Assembly (NCBI RefSeq): GCF_933775445.1
Contig: NC_065878.1
Coordinates: 3,370,001-3,434,000, forward strand
DNA: 64,000 nucleotides
From: Argentina anserina
Lineage: Eukaryota; Streptophyta; Magnoliopsida; Rosales; Rosaceae
Direction of reading: 5' to 3'
Numbering within the stretch: the first letter of the stretch is position 1; each line of letters opens with the position of its first letter. Position numbers and translations under genes: made by a program. Below the pieces are notes generated by a model. It had not been told where the DNA came from, searched no databases, and worked only from the letters and a program-made list of their open reading frames with translations. Below, piece by piece: positions 1 to 12,882 of this stretch.

Positions 1-3000
1 GATGATGAAAGATACGACGTCATTGTGGTTGGAGGAGGGCATGCGGGCTGTGAAGCCGCCCTCGCATCGGCCCGTTTAGGGGCAAGAACTCTTCTCCTCA
101 CGCTCAATATCGATCGAATTGCGTGGCAGGTTTGCACCTTGTCTTTCTCTCTCAACATTATGCATGTGTCCTTTTCAATTTCCAAGTCCTCTACTTTCAT
201 TAGACATGTACATTTAGAATCTTCAGTTGATCAGATATGATATCTGCTAGACTTTATCATTATGCAGAGTCACATGCAACTTATTCGTATACCTGATGGA
301 CGTTAATAATTTGAAACAGCCTTGCAACCCAGCAGTAGGCGGACCGGCAAAATCACAACTTGTGCATGAAGTTGATGCTATTGGTGGGGAAATCGGCAAG
401 ATTGCTGATCGGTAAGTTTAAATTGTTTATATATGCAGGTAAAGTTCTCTGTCGAGAAGCTTTAGGAGTAGTCTTGTTCATATGTACATGTTTTGAATGA
501 AATTGTGACTTTGAATTGATCATAGTGCAGCCGATTGGATTGAAAATGAAATGTATAATTGAACGTGGTGCTTGTTTTGATTTAGGGTATCCATATCTTA
601 TAAATATTCTAATAAAGGTGTCATGAATTCCAAGATTATCATGAGATCTGAAGATATAAGTATTTTCTTGGAGTAATTGTCACTTTAGCTCTTTAGTTTC
701 TACTAGAGATGATAAAAATTGTGTCTTTGGAAAAAATAAAAAAAGGAAAAAACAGATTAGATCCCCGAGATAAACAAATTTCATTACCAAATTGGAAAAA
801 GAATAAACAAAAATAAATATTAAGATTGGGATCATCATCAGAAATTACATATTATCACTAGCTGTTGGGTGATTTGAGTGTTGGGTTTTCTAGCCCATGT
901 GTTTTTCCTAAGATGGTTTCTTAGAGTATGGTGTTCCGGTAAGGATATAGAATCCTTATTGATGATGGTTTACTTGTAGAAGGAGGAGGCTTTACAGCCT
1001 ACCACTATTAGGAATATGATTCCTATTTGGTGAGGAAACATGTTTGTCCTTATGGCTATATAAGGAGGGGTTATGCTCTAGGTTTAGGCATCACAGAGAC
1101 AAAGAGCATTCTCGGTTAGAGGGTGAGAGAGGGCAGAGAGGAGAAAGATAGGAAGAGAAGAGAGTTCTTGTTTTCTTAGTCTTTCTTGTGTACCCATTAT
1201 TAATATAGTGGAAGTGTGTTTCTGTCCGGTGGATGTAGGCAAAGCTATTTGCTGAACCACTTTAAATTTGTGTTTTTGTGTTCTTTTCTTTGTGGTTGTT
1301 TCTTTTGGTTTGCTGTGGTTGTTCTGTTTCTCTGACTAACTTGTTGACCGATTCACTACAAGTGGTATCAGAGCCTGGTTGAAGGTTGGGTTCGGCTGAA
1401 TCGGTATTGTCAGAATGAATGATGATGTGAAAGGCACAATGATCAAACTCACCCACAAGAATTGGGTGACGTGGAAGCCAATAATGGAGGATATCCTGTA
1501 TTGTAGGGATATGCATGAGGCCATAGAGGGTGTGGTTGCAAAGCCAACCAATATGACTGATGAGAAGTGGCGAAAGTTGCACCGGAAAGCAGTTGGTACG
1601 ATAAGGCAATGGGTTGATGATAGCGTTTTTCACCATGTGTCGAAAGAAACTGATGCGGAAGAACTCTGGAAGATATTGGAGTCCCTCTTTGAGAAGAAGA
1701 CCGCTGCGAAAAAAAACATTCCTTATCAAAGAGATGGTCAACATGAAGTTTGATGATGATACTAGTGTGGCTGTGCACTTGAACAATTTCCAGAATGTGA
1801 CCAACCAGTTGTCGACAATGGGTATGAAGGTTGATGATGAGCTACTCGCATTGCTGCTGCTATGAACTTTGCCGGATAGTTGGGAAACTTTCGTGGTGAC
1901 CTTGAGTAATTCTGCGTCTAATGGTGTATTGTCTATGGATACCGTGAAGGATAACATGCTTAACGAAGAACAAAGAAGAAAAAGTGTTGGCACATACAAT
2001 GAGCACGCAAGAGCCCTTTATGTGAAGGGTAAATGCAAGAATTCGGGTGATTGTCACTATTGTGGCGAGAAGGGCCACATGAAGCGGATGTGTCGAAAGT
2101 GGAAACAAAACAAGAAAAAAGGCAAGTACCAAGGTTGTGAAGATAATGGCTATATTGCTTGTATTTCAGATGTTTCGGATGAGCTTCTTACTTTACAAGA
2201 ATGTCTATATGTGGGTGACAAGGGTCATGATTGGTTCGTGGATACGGGTGCAAGTTGTCATGTTAGTTCCAACTTGGAGCTCTTTTCTACATACAAGGCA
2301 GGTGGCTTTGGGATGTTAAAGATGGGCAATTCAAGCTACTCCAAGATTTCGGGAATAAGAGATATTTGCATAGAGACTAATCTGGGTTACCATATGACAT
2401 TGAAGGATGTGAAACACGTTCCGGATCTACGTGTCAACATACTGTCTGCAAGTGCTCTTGACAGGCAAGGTTTCCACCAGTTTATTGGTGATGGGAAGTG
2501 GAAGCTTACGAATCGATCGTTGGACGTTGCTAGTGGAGAGTTTTGTCGTTCCTTGTACAAGACACATAGCTTGGTGTATAAAGATGACTTGAGTGCAATG
2601 GGTGATACTTCTTCGGACATACGGCGTCATGGTGACGGCCATATAAGGAAGAAAGGCGTTCTGGAAAAGTGGTCCCAAATGTCCTTTTCCAATGGGTTTT
2701 CTGACCAGGGTGAAGATGGTCAAGAGTTGTTTAACCAACAGGGACATGGTGATGAGTTGTTCGATCAGGGGGAGCCTGATCAGGGGGAGCTGCATGCTCC
2801 AACCACATAGTTCTGCATCAAGTCAGCTTGGGCGGACTCTCGGTGATGAAGTCGCGCCGGTGTACCTCCCTCATGGTCTGGAGGGGGAGATTGTTGGGTT
2901 TTCTAGCCATGTGTTTTTTCTAAAATGGTTTCTTAGAGTATGGTGTTCCGGTAAGGATATAGAATCCTTATTGATGATGGTTTACTTGTAGAAGGAGGAG

Positions 3001-4381
3001 GCTTTACAGCCTACCACTATTAGGAATATGATTCCTATTTGGTGAGGAAACATGTTTGTCCTTATGGCTATATAAGGAGGGGTTATGCTCTAGGTTTAGG
3101 CATCACAGAGAGAAAGAGCATAGTATGTTCCATTCTCGGTTAGAGGGTGAGAGATGGCAGAGAGGAGAAAGATAGGAAGAGAAGAGAGTCCTTGTTTTCT
3201 TAGTCTTTCTTGTGTACCCATTATTAATATAGTGGAAGTGTGTTTCTGTCCGGTGGATGTAGGCAAAGCTATTTGCTGAACCACTTTAAATTTGTGTTCT
3301 TGTGTTCTTTTCTTTGTGATTGTTTCTCTTGGTTTGCTGTGCTTGTTCTGTTTCTCTGACTAACTTGTTGACCGATTCACTAACTTGTTGACTAACTTGT
3401 TCTTTTGGGGGGGGGGGGGGGAGAAGAGAGAAAAGGTGGATCTACTGCGGGCTAGGGTCGCCCCTTTTGGTGTTGGTAGTTTCAAAGTTTAAGGATGGAC
3501 CTTTTATACAGTAATTTATTCTGTTATATTTTCTATTGTTGGAGAGGTCTGCTTTAACTTATTGAATTCGCTGTGTCATACTAATTCTCCTAGATACATT
3601 AGCAGACATCTATTCCTCTACTTTGTAATTTACAACTTATCCTGTGGAAGCTAAGGGGGTCCTTTATGATAAATTAAGTAGGGATACGGGTTTGTTTGGG
3701 TAGGGTAAAAAATCGAACTTTATTATGGGAGAAGTGGTGTTTGGGTGTAGGCTTCCCTAAAATGAACAGTATCAGTTACAATTTTTTAAAGAAAAGTATT
3801 GGACTGTTAAAACCAAACTTACAAACAATTGAGCAGCCTAGGGTGATTGGGTTACTTGGACCAAAATCATACCTGCTTCATGATTGACCTACTTTGCATA
3901 CTAAAATTTTTTCTGCATGTCCACATGGTTTCTGCTTGTTGCTATTTCCCACTTTAGCATTTAATATTTTGGTTCTTACCATCTGTACACTTCCATTTTT
4001 TTTCCCTTGAAGTTCTATTTTTGCAACTTTTTCTGACCTTTATTTTTGATGCCTAGGTGCTATTTACAAAAGCGTATTCTAAATACCTCAAGGGGTCCTG
4101 CTGTACGGGCATTGCGTGCACAAACCGATAAACGGGAATATGCTATGCAAATGAAAGAAATAGTTGAGAGGCAAGTGTCAGTTGAATGATTCTGCTTGAT
4201 TCTGTTTGATTCTTGCTTGTGTCCATTTTCACTGGTAGTAGTAGAAATTCTTAAGGTTATAAATTTATATTTTCACCCTTTTTTCTTAAAAAGCATCTAG
4301 TTCATGGAAAGCTATGTCTATCACATTCATTTCCAATTTTCTTCTACTGATAGTTGACTGTTTACGCCTTTTTTAATTTAT

Positions 4382-4419
<38 letters not shown>

Positions 4420-4658
4420 CTAAATTAAATTAGGATTTCTGGGCAAAGTATTCCCAATGAAACTGTTTATATGCTATTAAAAATGATCTGAAACAAAACT
4501 GATTACAAAGACTCCGAACACGGCTATATATACTATGTAACTTTATTCCTATTAAAAGCCTATATAAATGAGAAACCAGCAAGAATGTTAAAAGACTTGA
4601 AACAACAATAAATGGCAATAAGCTCCCAATTTAATTTAGGAGTCTGCTGGATGCTCCT

Positions 4659-4694
<36 letters not shown>

Positions 4695-7600
4695 CTCGCT
4701 CTTTTTCGTTCTCCTCTGGATTTTAGGGTTATAATGTGTGAGATGAAGGGGTACTGCTGTTATACATCTGTAGTGGTGCTATCTAAAATATGAACTGATT
4801 TCATTAGCCCAACTTTTGGTCTATAACACAGAAGCATTTTCAGTTGAAAATAAATTGAAGATTCCATTTTTTGATTGTTTATTTAAGTTATTTTCTTGTT
4901 TCTTAACATTGTTTGGGCTGCTGTTCCTTTCAATCTGTCAACTAGTTTGATTTTGTTTTTTTTGTTTTACAGCACTCCGAACCTTTATATTAGGGAGGCG
5001 ATGGTCACAAATATCTTGTTAGGAAAGAATGACGACATAGAAGGTGTACAAACATTTTTTGGGATGAACTTTTATGCTCCTTCAGTCATCCTCACGACAG
5101 GCACATTTATGAGTGGTAAAATTTGGGTTGGTAGAACTTCTATGCCTGCAGGAAGAGCTGGGGAATCAGCTTCACTTGGACTCACTGAGAATTTACAGAA
5201 ACTTGGATTCGAAACTGACAGATTAAAGACCGGAACTCCAGCACGTGTTGACCGCCGCACTGTTGATTATTCTGGATTGGAACCACAACATGGTGACGAA
5301 GAGGTCCTTCTATTTAATCCCCTATGTAGGTTCAGTTATGCTTTTACAGTACTTGATGTCATGCTTCATACTCTAGTAAACACAAGCACATGCCTAAAAC
5401 AATAATATATCATTTTTGTTATTATTCATGTGATATAACTTTGCATCCAGCTTCTTAACATTGGTTAAGTAGATATATTTACATTGCATACATGGATCAC
5501 CTAAGCATGCCTTACTTAGAGGATGGGCAGTGTAATTTTTAGTGAGTTGGCTCTTTTAACTTAGTTAGGTTTAGGTACCTTTCCTCAACTTCAGAGCTGT
5601 ATCCATCAGACATTATGCTTGGTTACTAACTTGAGGTAGGAACTGTATGCATAAAAGAAGGCTATTTCCTGGTGTAATTTATTGGCACAACTTGGGGAAT
5701 AGTTCTAGTTTTAATCTTGGGAGTTTTTTCAAGGTTTGGGTCTAATTCAACAAAACATTGTAGGACTAAGGGTTTCAGGTCATGGTAGGCAGTAGCAGAT
5801 TTAATTAATCACTGGTTTCTGCCTGGAACTCAGGATCATGTTTCAGGTTATTTATTTATTTATTATTTTTTTTATAACTCACATTGACTGTTAGGAATCT
5901 ATGACCTAGGAGTGAGGATGACAAAGTTTTTGGGCACTGATTGATTTCTACTTTCTGGTGTGAAGAAATTGTTATTGTTTGGCTTAAAAAAACGAGAGGA
6001 AATCGTCATTGTGTCATAGTGTTTTGTATGGAGGTGTGGATAGTGGTCAGGATACCACACACTCTGTTGAGGATCAAATACGATACCATCAAAAGATAAT
6101 TGTCAGGCTTTTTATCTTTCTTGGGATGCTGTAAGGTGGTGGTGGGCATTAGGGGAAAAAGTTGAAAAACACGGATTTTGTGGGAATAAGTTGTTGGAGT
6201 TAGATGCTTGAGATTTTTATTTTGCATATAATGATTGGCAACATGATGTGGGGGTTGAAAATTGTCATTAAGATTTTGTGGGAATCAAGCATACTGTCAT
6301 TAAGATTGAAAATTGTTTGTATTGTTATTACTATTTTGTTCGGGGGTGATTATATTTGAAAGTAGGGAATTCTGGCAACTTTATGCATAACATTTTTACT
6401 CTTTTATAATTTTATGGCTGAAAGAGGTTCCTCCTAAGGTAGTTTCAGCAATACTTGGGATGAAATTTAAAAAGAAAAAAAACAAACGATGAAAAATGTA
6501 TTCTAATTAGTAATTATTGTCCTCAATGGTGTATATATGAAATTCACTGTTGATCATGTAGTCTTACCCTTTGATTTTAGTGTGAACTGTTGAAGGAAGC
6601 CTATGCAACTGGGTGATTACATGAGGGTGTTTTGAGTTGCTAAGCATGCCATTAAGGGTCTGGGAAAAAACAAGCAAGAAAGAAAACCTATTTGGGTAAC
6701 TTGAAGTTTTTATTTTTTCTGAAAAGAAAGTTGCATGTGGTGGGTTGGGTGTTCTCTTTTGTGAATTGTTTCTTGTCAGCTTTGCTTTAGAATGGAAAGC
6801 ATCCATGAAATGGCCACCTTAAGTGTAAGATTACGGTTCTATATAGTTTTCTTTTTGTCAGTGCTGCTAGTGTCTCTGTTATTTCACTCTTGTACTTTGT
6901 ACCTCAAACTTATATATGTTTATATATGTTTCCTTTTTATGTTTGGGGTTAGTATATTGAATATAGACTCGGCTGTTGCTATGGGAAGTTTGTTTAAACC
7001 TGATCTGTTGATTAATACTTTAACAGGTTGGCTGGTTTAGTTTTGATTGTGATTTCCATGTTGAAAGGGAACAAATGTGCTGCTATCTGACTCGTACAAC
7101 AAAGAGCACTCACCAACTAATCAGAGAGAACTTGCACGAAACTCCCACTTATGGAGGATGGATTGAGGCGAAGGGGCCTAGATATTGTCCTTCAATTGAG
7201 GATAAGGTTAGTTGAAAGTCAAGTAATATCAGAAATACATTGTTTTGCCTGCACTATGTGCTGCCAAGGAATGAGTCCTATATTATGATACAAGAAATGT
7301 CCTCTTTAATCTATAGCTTCTCTGCCAAGTGACTTATATTTTCTCCAAGTTTGGTAACATCATATAATTTTGACACATTTATGTGAAAGCTTGGGTGTTT
7401 GCAAACATTCCAAAACCTGTGAAACGCCTCTCTTTCATAAGTGGAAGAAAAATATAATAAGTTAAGGAATAAATGTATAGGATGGTTATATATATAACAA
7501 GGGTTTAAATTTACTTCCTTATCCACTTATGCTACTTTCCCTAATTTGCATTCAATTTAAGAGTTAAATATAACAGATAAAGAGACCAAGTCGCAAGCGC

Positions 7601-10600
7601 AGAGTGCATGTAGTACTTTAAAAGATGACAATCCACTATTAGGATATATGACTGAGCCAGTCGGTGACATGTATAAAGATGAGGGGCCATTGCAAATGTG
7701 AATTCTCATAAAGCACAATCGTTTAAATGAAATTTGTTATGCTCACTGTATGAATAGTTCTTAATCCATCCTCTCCTTATGGAATTTGTTTAAAAGTAAA
7801 GCAAATAATAGTTGGCAAAGTACTCTTTATTTGTTTTTTCTTTTAGTTAAACTTTTTTTTATAAAAAATTAGCATTCACACTCAGCAGTTTTTCTACAAT
7901 ATTGAATACTTCTCTTGTTAGTTATTTTCCTAAGAGCAGCATGTATTGATATTTAATTTTCCACCACAAGAAATTTCCTTATATGTTGTGGCCTTATTCT
8001 TTGTTAGATTGTCCGGTTTAAGGATAAAGAGTCGCATCAAATTTTTCTTGAACCAGAAGGCCGAAATGTGCCTGAGCTTTATGTGCAGGTATGCTAGCAG
8101 TCTCATTTCCCCTTCACTCCTTTATTTTCTATTTTTTTTCTGTTCTTTCTTCTCAAATTAGGAGAAGATATAAAATGAAAACTGACATGAATGGATCTCC
8201 TCAGCCTTTCCTCTTATTATATCAGCAATTTATTCTGTGGATGTAAAGAGAAAAGGCTTTGGCCTGAAGAAATATGCATATATAATTGCAACTTAAATTT
8301 GCCAAAGCTATAGTCAAATCTGCTTATAGTTCTTGATGGATCAGCAAAAACCAGACTCTAGTTATAATCTATGTGTCAAATTGATGCTTCGTTTAAAACA
8401 TTTCCCTATTTTGGAATTCCTTGTCGAACAGGGTTTCTCAACTGGCTTACCAGAGAGACTACAATTACCACTCCTGAGGACTTTACCTGGACTTGAAAAC
8501 TGTTCAATGCTGAGGCCTGCTTATGCTGTAGAGTACGACTACCTGCCTGCTCATCAATGTTCTCGCTCTCTTATGACAAAGAAATTTGGTGGGCTTTTCT
8601 TTTCTGGTCAAATAAATGGAACTACAGGCTATGAAGAGGCTGCAGCCCAGGTAATGATTTAGTGTATCCCTTTTTTTTGTTAGTTCATACATTGTATATA
8701 CAATCTATTTAAGCTTGCAATGTAATGGCCCTGGGAAATTCGAATCACAGTGTTTAATCTGTAAATTTTGTGTTTTGGTATCATTCCTGCTCTCTTTTCT
8801 AAAAAGTTTCTTCTATTTGTTCATTATTGAAGGGCATTGTTTCTGGTATTAATGCTGCGAGGCATGCAGATGGTAAGTCCCTCATTGTTCTCGAGAGAGA
8901 AAGCAGCTATATAGGCACATTAATTGATGATCTGGTCACCAAGGACCTTCGAGAGCCTTACCGGATGTTAACAAGGTAATGATCTCATATGTTATCCAAA
9001 ATAATATAAGATCCTTGCTCTGTTCATCCTTAATTTTATAAGTGGGACTACTAATGAAAAGGCTGCAAAGTATATTTGTTTTTTTGCAAGATACCATCAA
9101 CAATATATATCGGTGACATTTGTCTAAGTGGGTATGCAAACTTACGCTAAAAAATGTTTGTGAAAGGGAGGCTGATGGAGCATGCTCCTAATGGGATGTG
9201 AAGAGGGCTTTACAATTAGTTTCTTATTATTCCGCTCACATCAAGGGCTAATAGTGTTTATTAGACAGCTCATAAACAGTTTTTTTTAAATAGCCCATGC
9301 CTTTATTTATTTATTTTTTCTCATTGCCATGGATACTATTTAGATATTGAACAATCTTCTTTACTATCACTGCCCTCCAATAGATTAGTGACCTCCTATT
9401 TGATTGTCGGTGATAGCCAAGTGGTGACTAGGTATGTGACTTGACAACGACAATGTCATTGAAAAAAATATAACACTTGGGTTCAGGATTGGGAAGGCGG
9501 GTGGTAGTTTTGCTTGAAAGAGAATGACGAGAAGTGAAATTATGGTATATCATATATTAAAAAATGAGTTATCTTGGCTCTAGAATGAGTTTGAGGAGCT
9601 AATTTTCAATGGGTATTTCTTAGATTAGTTTCTATTGGCTTAATTGTTGCAAACATTGTCAAGCTTTGTGCGTTGTGCTGTGATACTTAGGAGGAGCTGG
9701 ATAATCTCTAGTACATTTTTCAATTCTTGGCTTGTTGGTAGGCTTCAACTTATTCTGACTCTGGGGATATTGCTTTTGTGTATCTTCTTTGTCTGCTTGT
9801 CTTTGCGGCTGTAGCTTTTCTGAACATAACAGATTCATGATCCACTGTATTGTAATTATCTTCCTTTTGTGAATCATGAGGCCTAATAAAAATTAGAAAC
9901 TTTGTTACAACATTATTTTACATAATTGATGATATTGTGGTAGAAAATTAGAAATGATAGCATGAACTCTGCTTATCAGCATAAATAAAGTTTCATTGCA
10001 GAAAATAAGCAAATGAATTGTGGTAGAAAATAATTACTTTCTTTACTTTTCCAGCCGCTCTGAACACCGGCTACTTCTTCGATCTGACAACGCAGATAGC
10101 CGTTTGACCCCGTTGGGCCGTGAAATTGGGTTAATAAATGATAGACGTTGGAAACTCTACGAAGACAAGCAAGCTCGAATTTCAGAAGAGAAGAAGCGAT
10201 TAAAAAGTGTTCGAATCTCAGGTTTATATATTATGTTTCATATTGAAGCAGATAAACATTCAATTCAATGATACACTTCTGACATCTCTGCAATCCAAGT
10301 AGTATTGCTTTCGCATAACCTTAGGTCCCCTTTTTTGTGACAATCCTGTGGTATATAGCCGACCTTAAAATTTGAACTTGTAAAGTTCCATCAAAAGGGA
10401 ATTTACAAAAGAAATCCACATAGAGCAGAGGGAGCAATATTTTTTCTCTCTTTGTTTCTTATCAGAACACTGTTGATTTTTTACTTTGAGTCACTTGGCG
10501 ATGCTCATCATAGCAAAGTATTTTTCCAACAGGTATAATAATATAATCTGGGACATATAACTTATATTGTAAGTTGTTCTTGTATTTTTTTTTCCAGGGG

Positions 10601-12882
10601 GAGATCTGTCCGCTCATGTTACTAGTCTTTCAAGTCAGCCAGTAAAAGACTTCTCAACTCTGGAGAGTCTTCTGAAGAAACCACATATAGATTATAAAGT
10701 TCTTGACAAGCATGGTTATGGGAATGAAATGTTGTCTAAAGTTGAAAAAGAATGCGTGGAGATTGACATCAAGTATGAGGGCTTCATTGTCCGCCAGCAG
10801 AACCAACTCCAACAGGTGGAATAGATATATTTTGCGGCTGTCAATCTTAACTCTATGTTTGGCATTTAAGGCTGTATATCTCATATTGTCCAACTCATGT
10901 TCTACATAGATGGTCCATCAACAACATAAACGACTTCCAGAGGACTTGGATTACAATGCGATAACAACATTGTCTCTTGAAGCACGCGAGAAACTCTCAA
11001 AGGTGTGTACGGTATTTATTTGTTTATTTTTATTAATTTTTTAATTTTGGTTTGGCTTGATCTCTGTACACAAGTCCAGAACTCAGGATGTTCTGTTGTG
11101 GTGCTTTGGTAGAAGGTTTATACTTCCAAAATGTGATAAATAAAATGAGGACTAAAAGTGGACTTTTAAATCAATGGATGGACAACTTGTATCTTGAAGA
11201 AAGAGTATTTTGAATATCACACTAAAACAGAAATCAAACTGTCGATTTGAAAGTCTTCACTACAGACTCATGACTGTTAGATGAATCAGCAGAAGCATGA
11301 AGCTGAAAGATAGGATTTTAGACTTCTTATGTACCTCTTAGTCATCCCTCGAGAAAATAAAATTGTTGAGGTTAAGAGAATGCATTGATGTGGGACAAAG
11401 TGAGATAGGTGCTGGTTCTGAATACAGACCGGGTTTAGATGGCATGAATTTTAGTGGTAAGAAAAAGATCTCTATATTGTGATATTTGTACATAATCAGG
11501 GTGAGAAAAAAAAATGGAAGAGGAAGTATGGACAAAGATTCAAGACTATCTTCAAAATTTAAATTGCCTTAGAAGAGTTGTATATTTAACACTTGAGGAA
11601 ACTACACCGGGTCTACTAACTCTTGACATCATGACATGTAATTCAATTTTAAAGAATTTCCTTCAACACTGTAGGGAGGATGAACTTGACAGGAAGTAGA
11701 TCTGATATTCATAAAATTATCGACAACCCACACATAAAGTCATGACGTCAGCTTGAAATTAATAATTAGGTCCAACAAAGTTTGAAGAGCATGAGGTCAA
11801 ATGAAACGCCAATGTATCACTTTGTCTCCCAAGATTATTCCCTTTGCTCTCTACTCCATCTAACTTTTTTAGGTGACTGATTCCATCAATTAATTCTCCT
11901 TTTGCTTGCATATGAGGAAACTTTTTCGGGGATATTAGAGATGGAGATAATAAATTCCCCATTTTCATGTTTTTTTTTTTTCATTTCAGAAGTAGAAAAT
12001 AGGGTGAGCATGTGTTCAATGACCTGTTGCTTAAAAAGTGGAATACAGAAATAAAATAAGAATTTTTCTCCTTTTCTAGTAAGGAAATATGGGGGATACC
12101 TTGTTCACCATAAAATGCTAAATTGGTTTTCAAAAGTGGAACGCACAATCTTGTTTATCTTCTTTTCTATTTAGAATCTCTTCTGATTCTTTTTCATATA
12201 TGTTAGTGAACATGCCGTAGTGCCTATGAGTCTTATAGGATCCTTCGGTTGGGTTTGGGGCTGCTGAGAGAAACTGGGGAAAGTACCTCTAGAAATTGAT
12301 TTCCTTCTTTCAATGGGATTGCGAGGTAGTGGCGTGGGGGGTTGGGTGTTGTACAGATTGGAAATGAAAATTGAAGCCTCTATAAGGTGGCTTTGCCATT
12401 TTCACGTCTGTTCGTGAATCCTAATGGTGCAATTGGATGAAAGAATCTTAAGTCTCCAAACTAGCCCATTTTCAAGCAGCTCCCTTGCCGACTCTCAGAA
12501 GAAAGATAATACCTTAATTTTGTTAGGTGGGTGGTGTTGGTGTCTACATCTGTTCCTACGGCATCAGCATGCATCAAAGGATACATGTTTTTGTTTGTTT
12601 CTTTATTTATTTATTTATCATTTGAGTTGATTCTGCAATCTCATTATTTTATCCGGTCGTAATCAACATAGCATATGCTTTCAGGTGAGACCACAAACCA
12701 TTGGTCAGGCAAGTAGAGTTGGTGGGGTGAATCCTGCTGATATTACTGCTCTCCTCATTATCCTTGAAGCCAATAAAAGAATAGCACACCAAGAGAAGAG
12801 GCTCCAATTACTAAACTCGGTGAAGGCAGATACAGATCGACACACATCTTTAGCTTCTTTAAAGGAGACAAACAACTTGTGA
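1..12882 (+). CDS. mnmG: MnmG/GidA-like tRNA U34 modification enzyme, 5' truncated by window edge
   Basis: FAD-dependent enzyme that, with MnmE, installs the 5-carboxymethylaminomethyl group on wobble uridine 34 of tRNAs; plant members are expected to act in organelles. Twelve exons were read: 1-129, 320-411, 4057-4170, 4973-5303, 7027-7206, 8008-8088, 8432-8650, 8833-8975, 10055-10221, 10598-10815, 10910-11002 and 12685-12882 (stop TGA). All phases join, giving about 654 residues. Exon 1 holds the FAD-binding [12 protein letters not shown] loop, exon 2 the family motif [12 protein letters not shown], exon 4 [13 protein letters not shown] and [11 protein letters not shown], exon 7 [16 protein letters not shown] (crossing into exon 8), and exon 12 the C-terminal helical domain with [14 protein letters not shown]. 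The start codon and any transit peptide are upstream of the window. Intron 2 carries a Copia-type insertion, and intron 3 has a GC donor (gcaagt at 4171). Identity is firm; organelle targeting is inferred from the family. Confidence 0.95.
879..1360 (+). repeat. 5' LTR of the short Copia-type element
   Basis: It starts TGTTGGGTTTTC and ends CACTACA just before the primer binding site. A TATA-like stretch (gctatataaggagg, about 1063-1076) is the likely promoter. It lacks a short segment (atagtatgttc) that is present in the 3' LTR and, in similar form, in the related LTR at 30305, so the loss happened in this copy. Confidence 0.85.
1363..1374 (+). other. Primer binding site, initiator-Met tRNA type
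   Basis: TGGTATCAGAGC follows the 5' LTR after two bases. This is the usual 12-base complement to the 3' end of plant initiator methionine tRNA used by Copia elements. Confidence 0.85.
1415..2810 (+). pseudogene. Copia gag with protease start, frameshifted
   Basis: The gag begins at ATG 1415 and reads to about 1720, where the frame is lost. It continues in another frame (about 1720-1863), meets a stop at 1863, and resumes from 1869 to the stop at 2810. A CCHC zinc knuckle ([14 protein letters not shown]) lies near 2058-2099, and an aspartic protease active site (DTGAS) near 2239-2253 follows WFV. After about 2570 the similarity to Copia polyprotein fades into acidic glutamine/glycine-rich repeats ([14 protein letters not shown]), so pol was removed rather than merely mutated. 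The product, if made, could not support its own mobility. Confidence 0.85.
2892..3381 (+). repeat. 3' LTR of the short Copia-type element
   Basis: It matches the 5' LTR from TGTTGGGTTTTCTAGCC to accgattcac. The end then runs into a repeated taacttgttgac block and a poly-G tract (about 3407-3421), so the exact outer border is uncertain. Confidence 0.8.
4384..4702. repeat. Two CT microsatellites bracketing a small inverted-repeat segment
   Basis: A CT run at about 4384-4417 and another at about 4662-4691 flank some 240 bp. The ends of that segment carry inverted copies of CCTAAATTAAATT-GG (4419-4434 against 4626-4641). This lies in intron 3 of the MnmG-like gene. The inverted ends suggest a small MITE next to CT tracts, but no target duplication was found. 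Confidence 0.5.
5304..7026 (+). other. Long MnmG intron 4, no recognisable content
   Basis: This is AT-rich intron sequence with no conserved open frame and no terminal repeats that I could pair. The other long introns of this gene (8976-10054 and 11003-12684) are likewise unexplained, and their short open frames have no family features. Confidence 0.5.

Larger units (their letters stand above)
879..3381 (+). mobile_element. Short non-autonomous Copia-type LTR retrotransposon (gag plus protease start only)
   Basis: The two direct LTRs (879-1360 and about 2892-3381) both begin TGTTGGGTTTTCTAG. The 5' LTR is followed by a primer binding site TGGTATCAGAGC at 1363-1374, and the 3' LTR is preceded by a purine tract (gagggggaga, ending 2890). 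The interior, about 1.5 kb, codes only for a broken gag and the beginning of protease; integrase, reverse transcriptase and RNase H are absent, which resembles TR-GAG type non-autonomous elements. It lies in intron 2 of the MnmG-like gene in the same orientation. The LTRs differ by several substitutions and by a roughly 12-bp gap near 1104/3120, so the insertion is not recent. No clean target duplication was found, because the outer end of the 3' LTR is rearranged (repeated taacttgttgac). Confidence 0.88.

Noticed and set aside
1262..1999. 245-codon minus-strand frame opposite gag
   Set aside because: It is antisense to the recognisable gag and LTR and has no domain.
11270..11970. Possible retrotransposon fragment in the last MnmG intron
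   Set aside because: Short frames here look faintly polyprotein-like, but no motif or repeat pair supports it.
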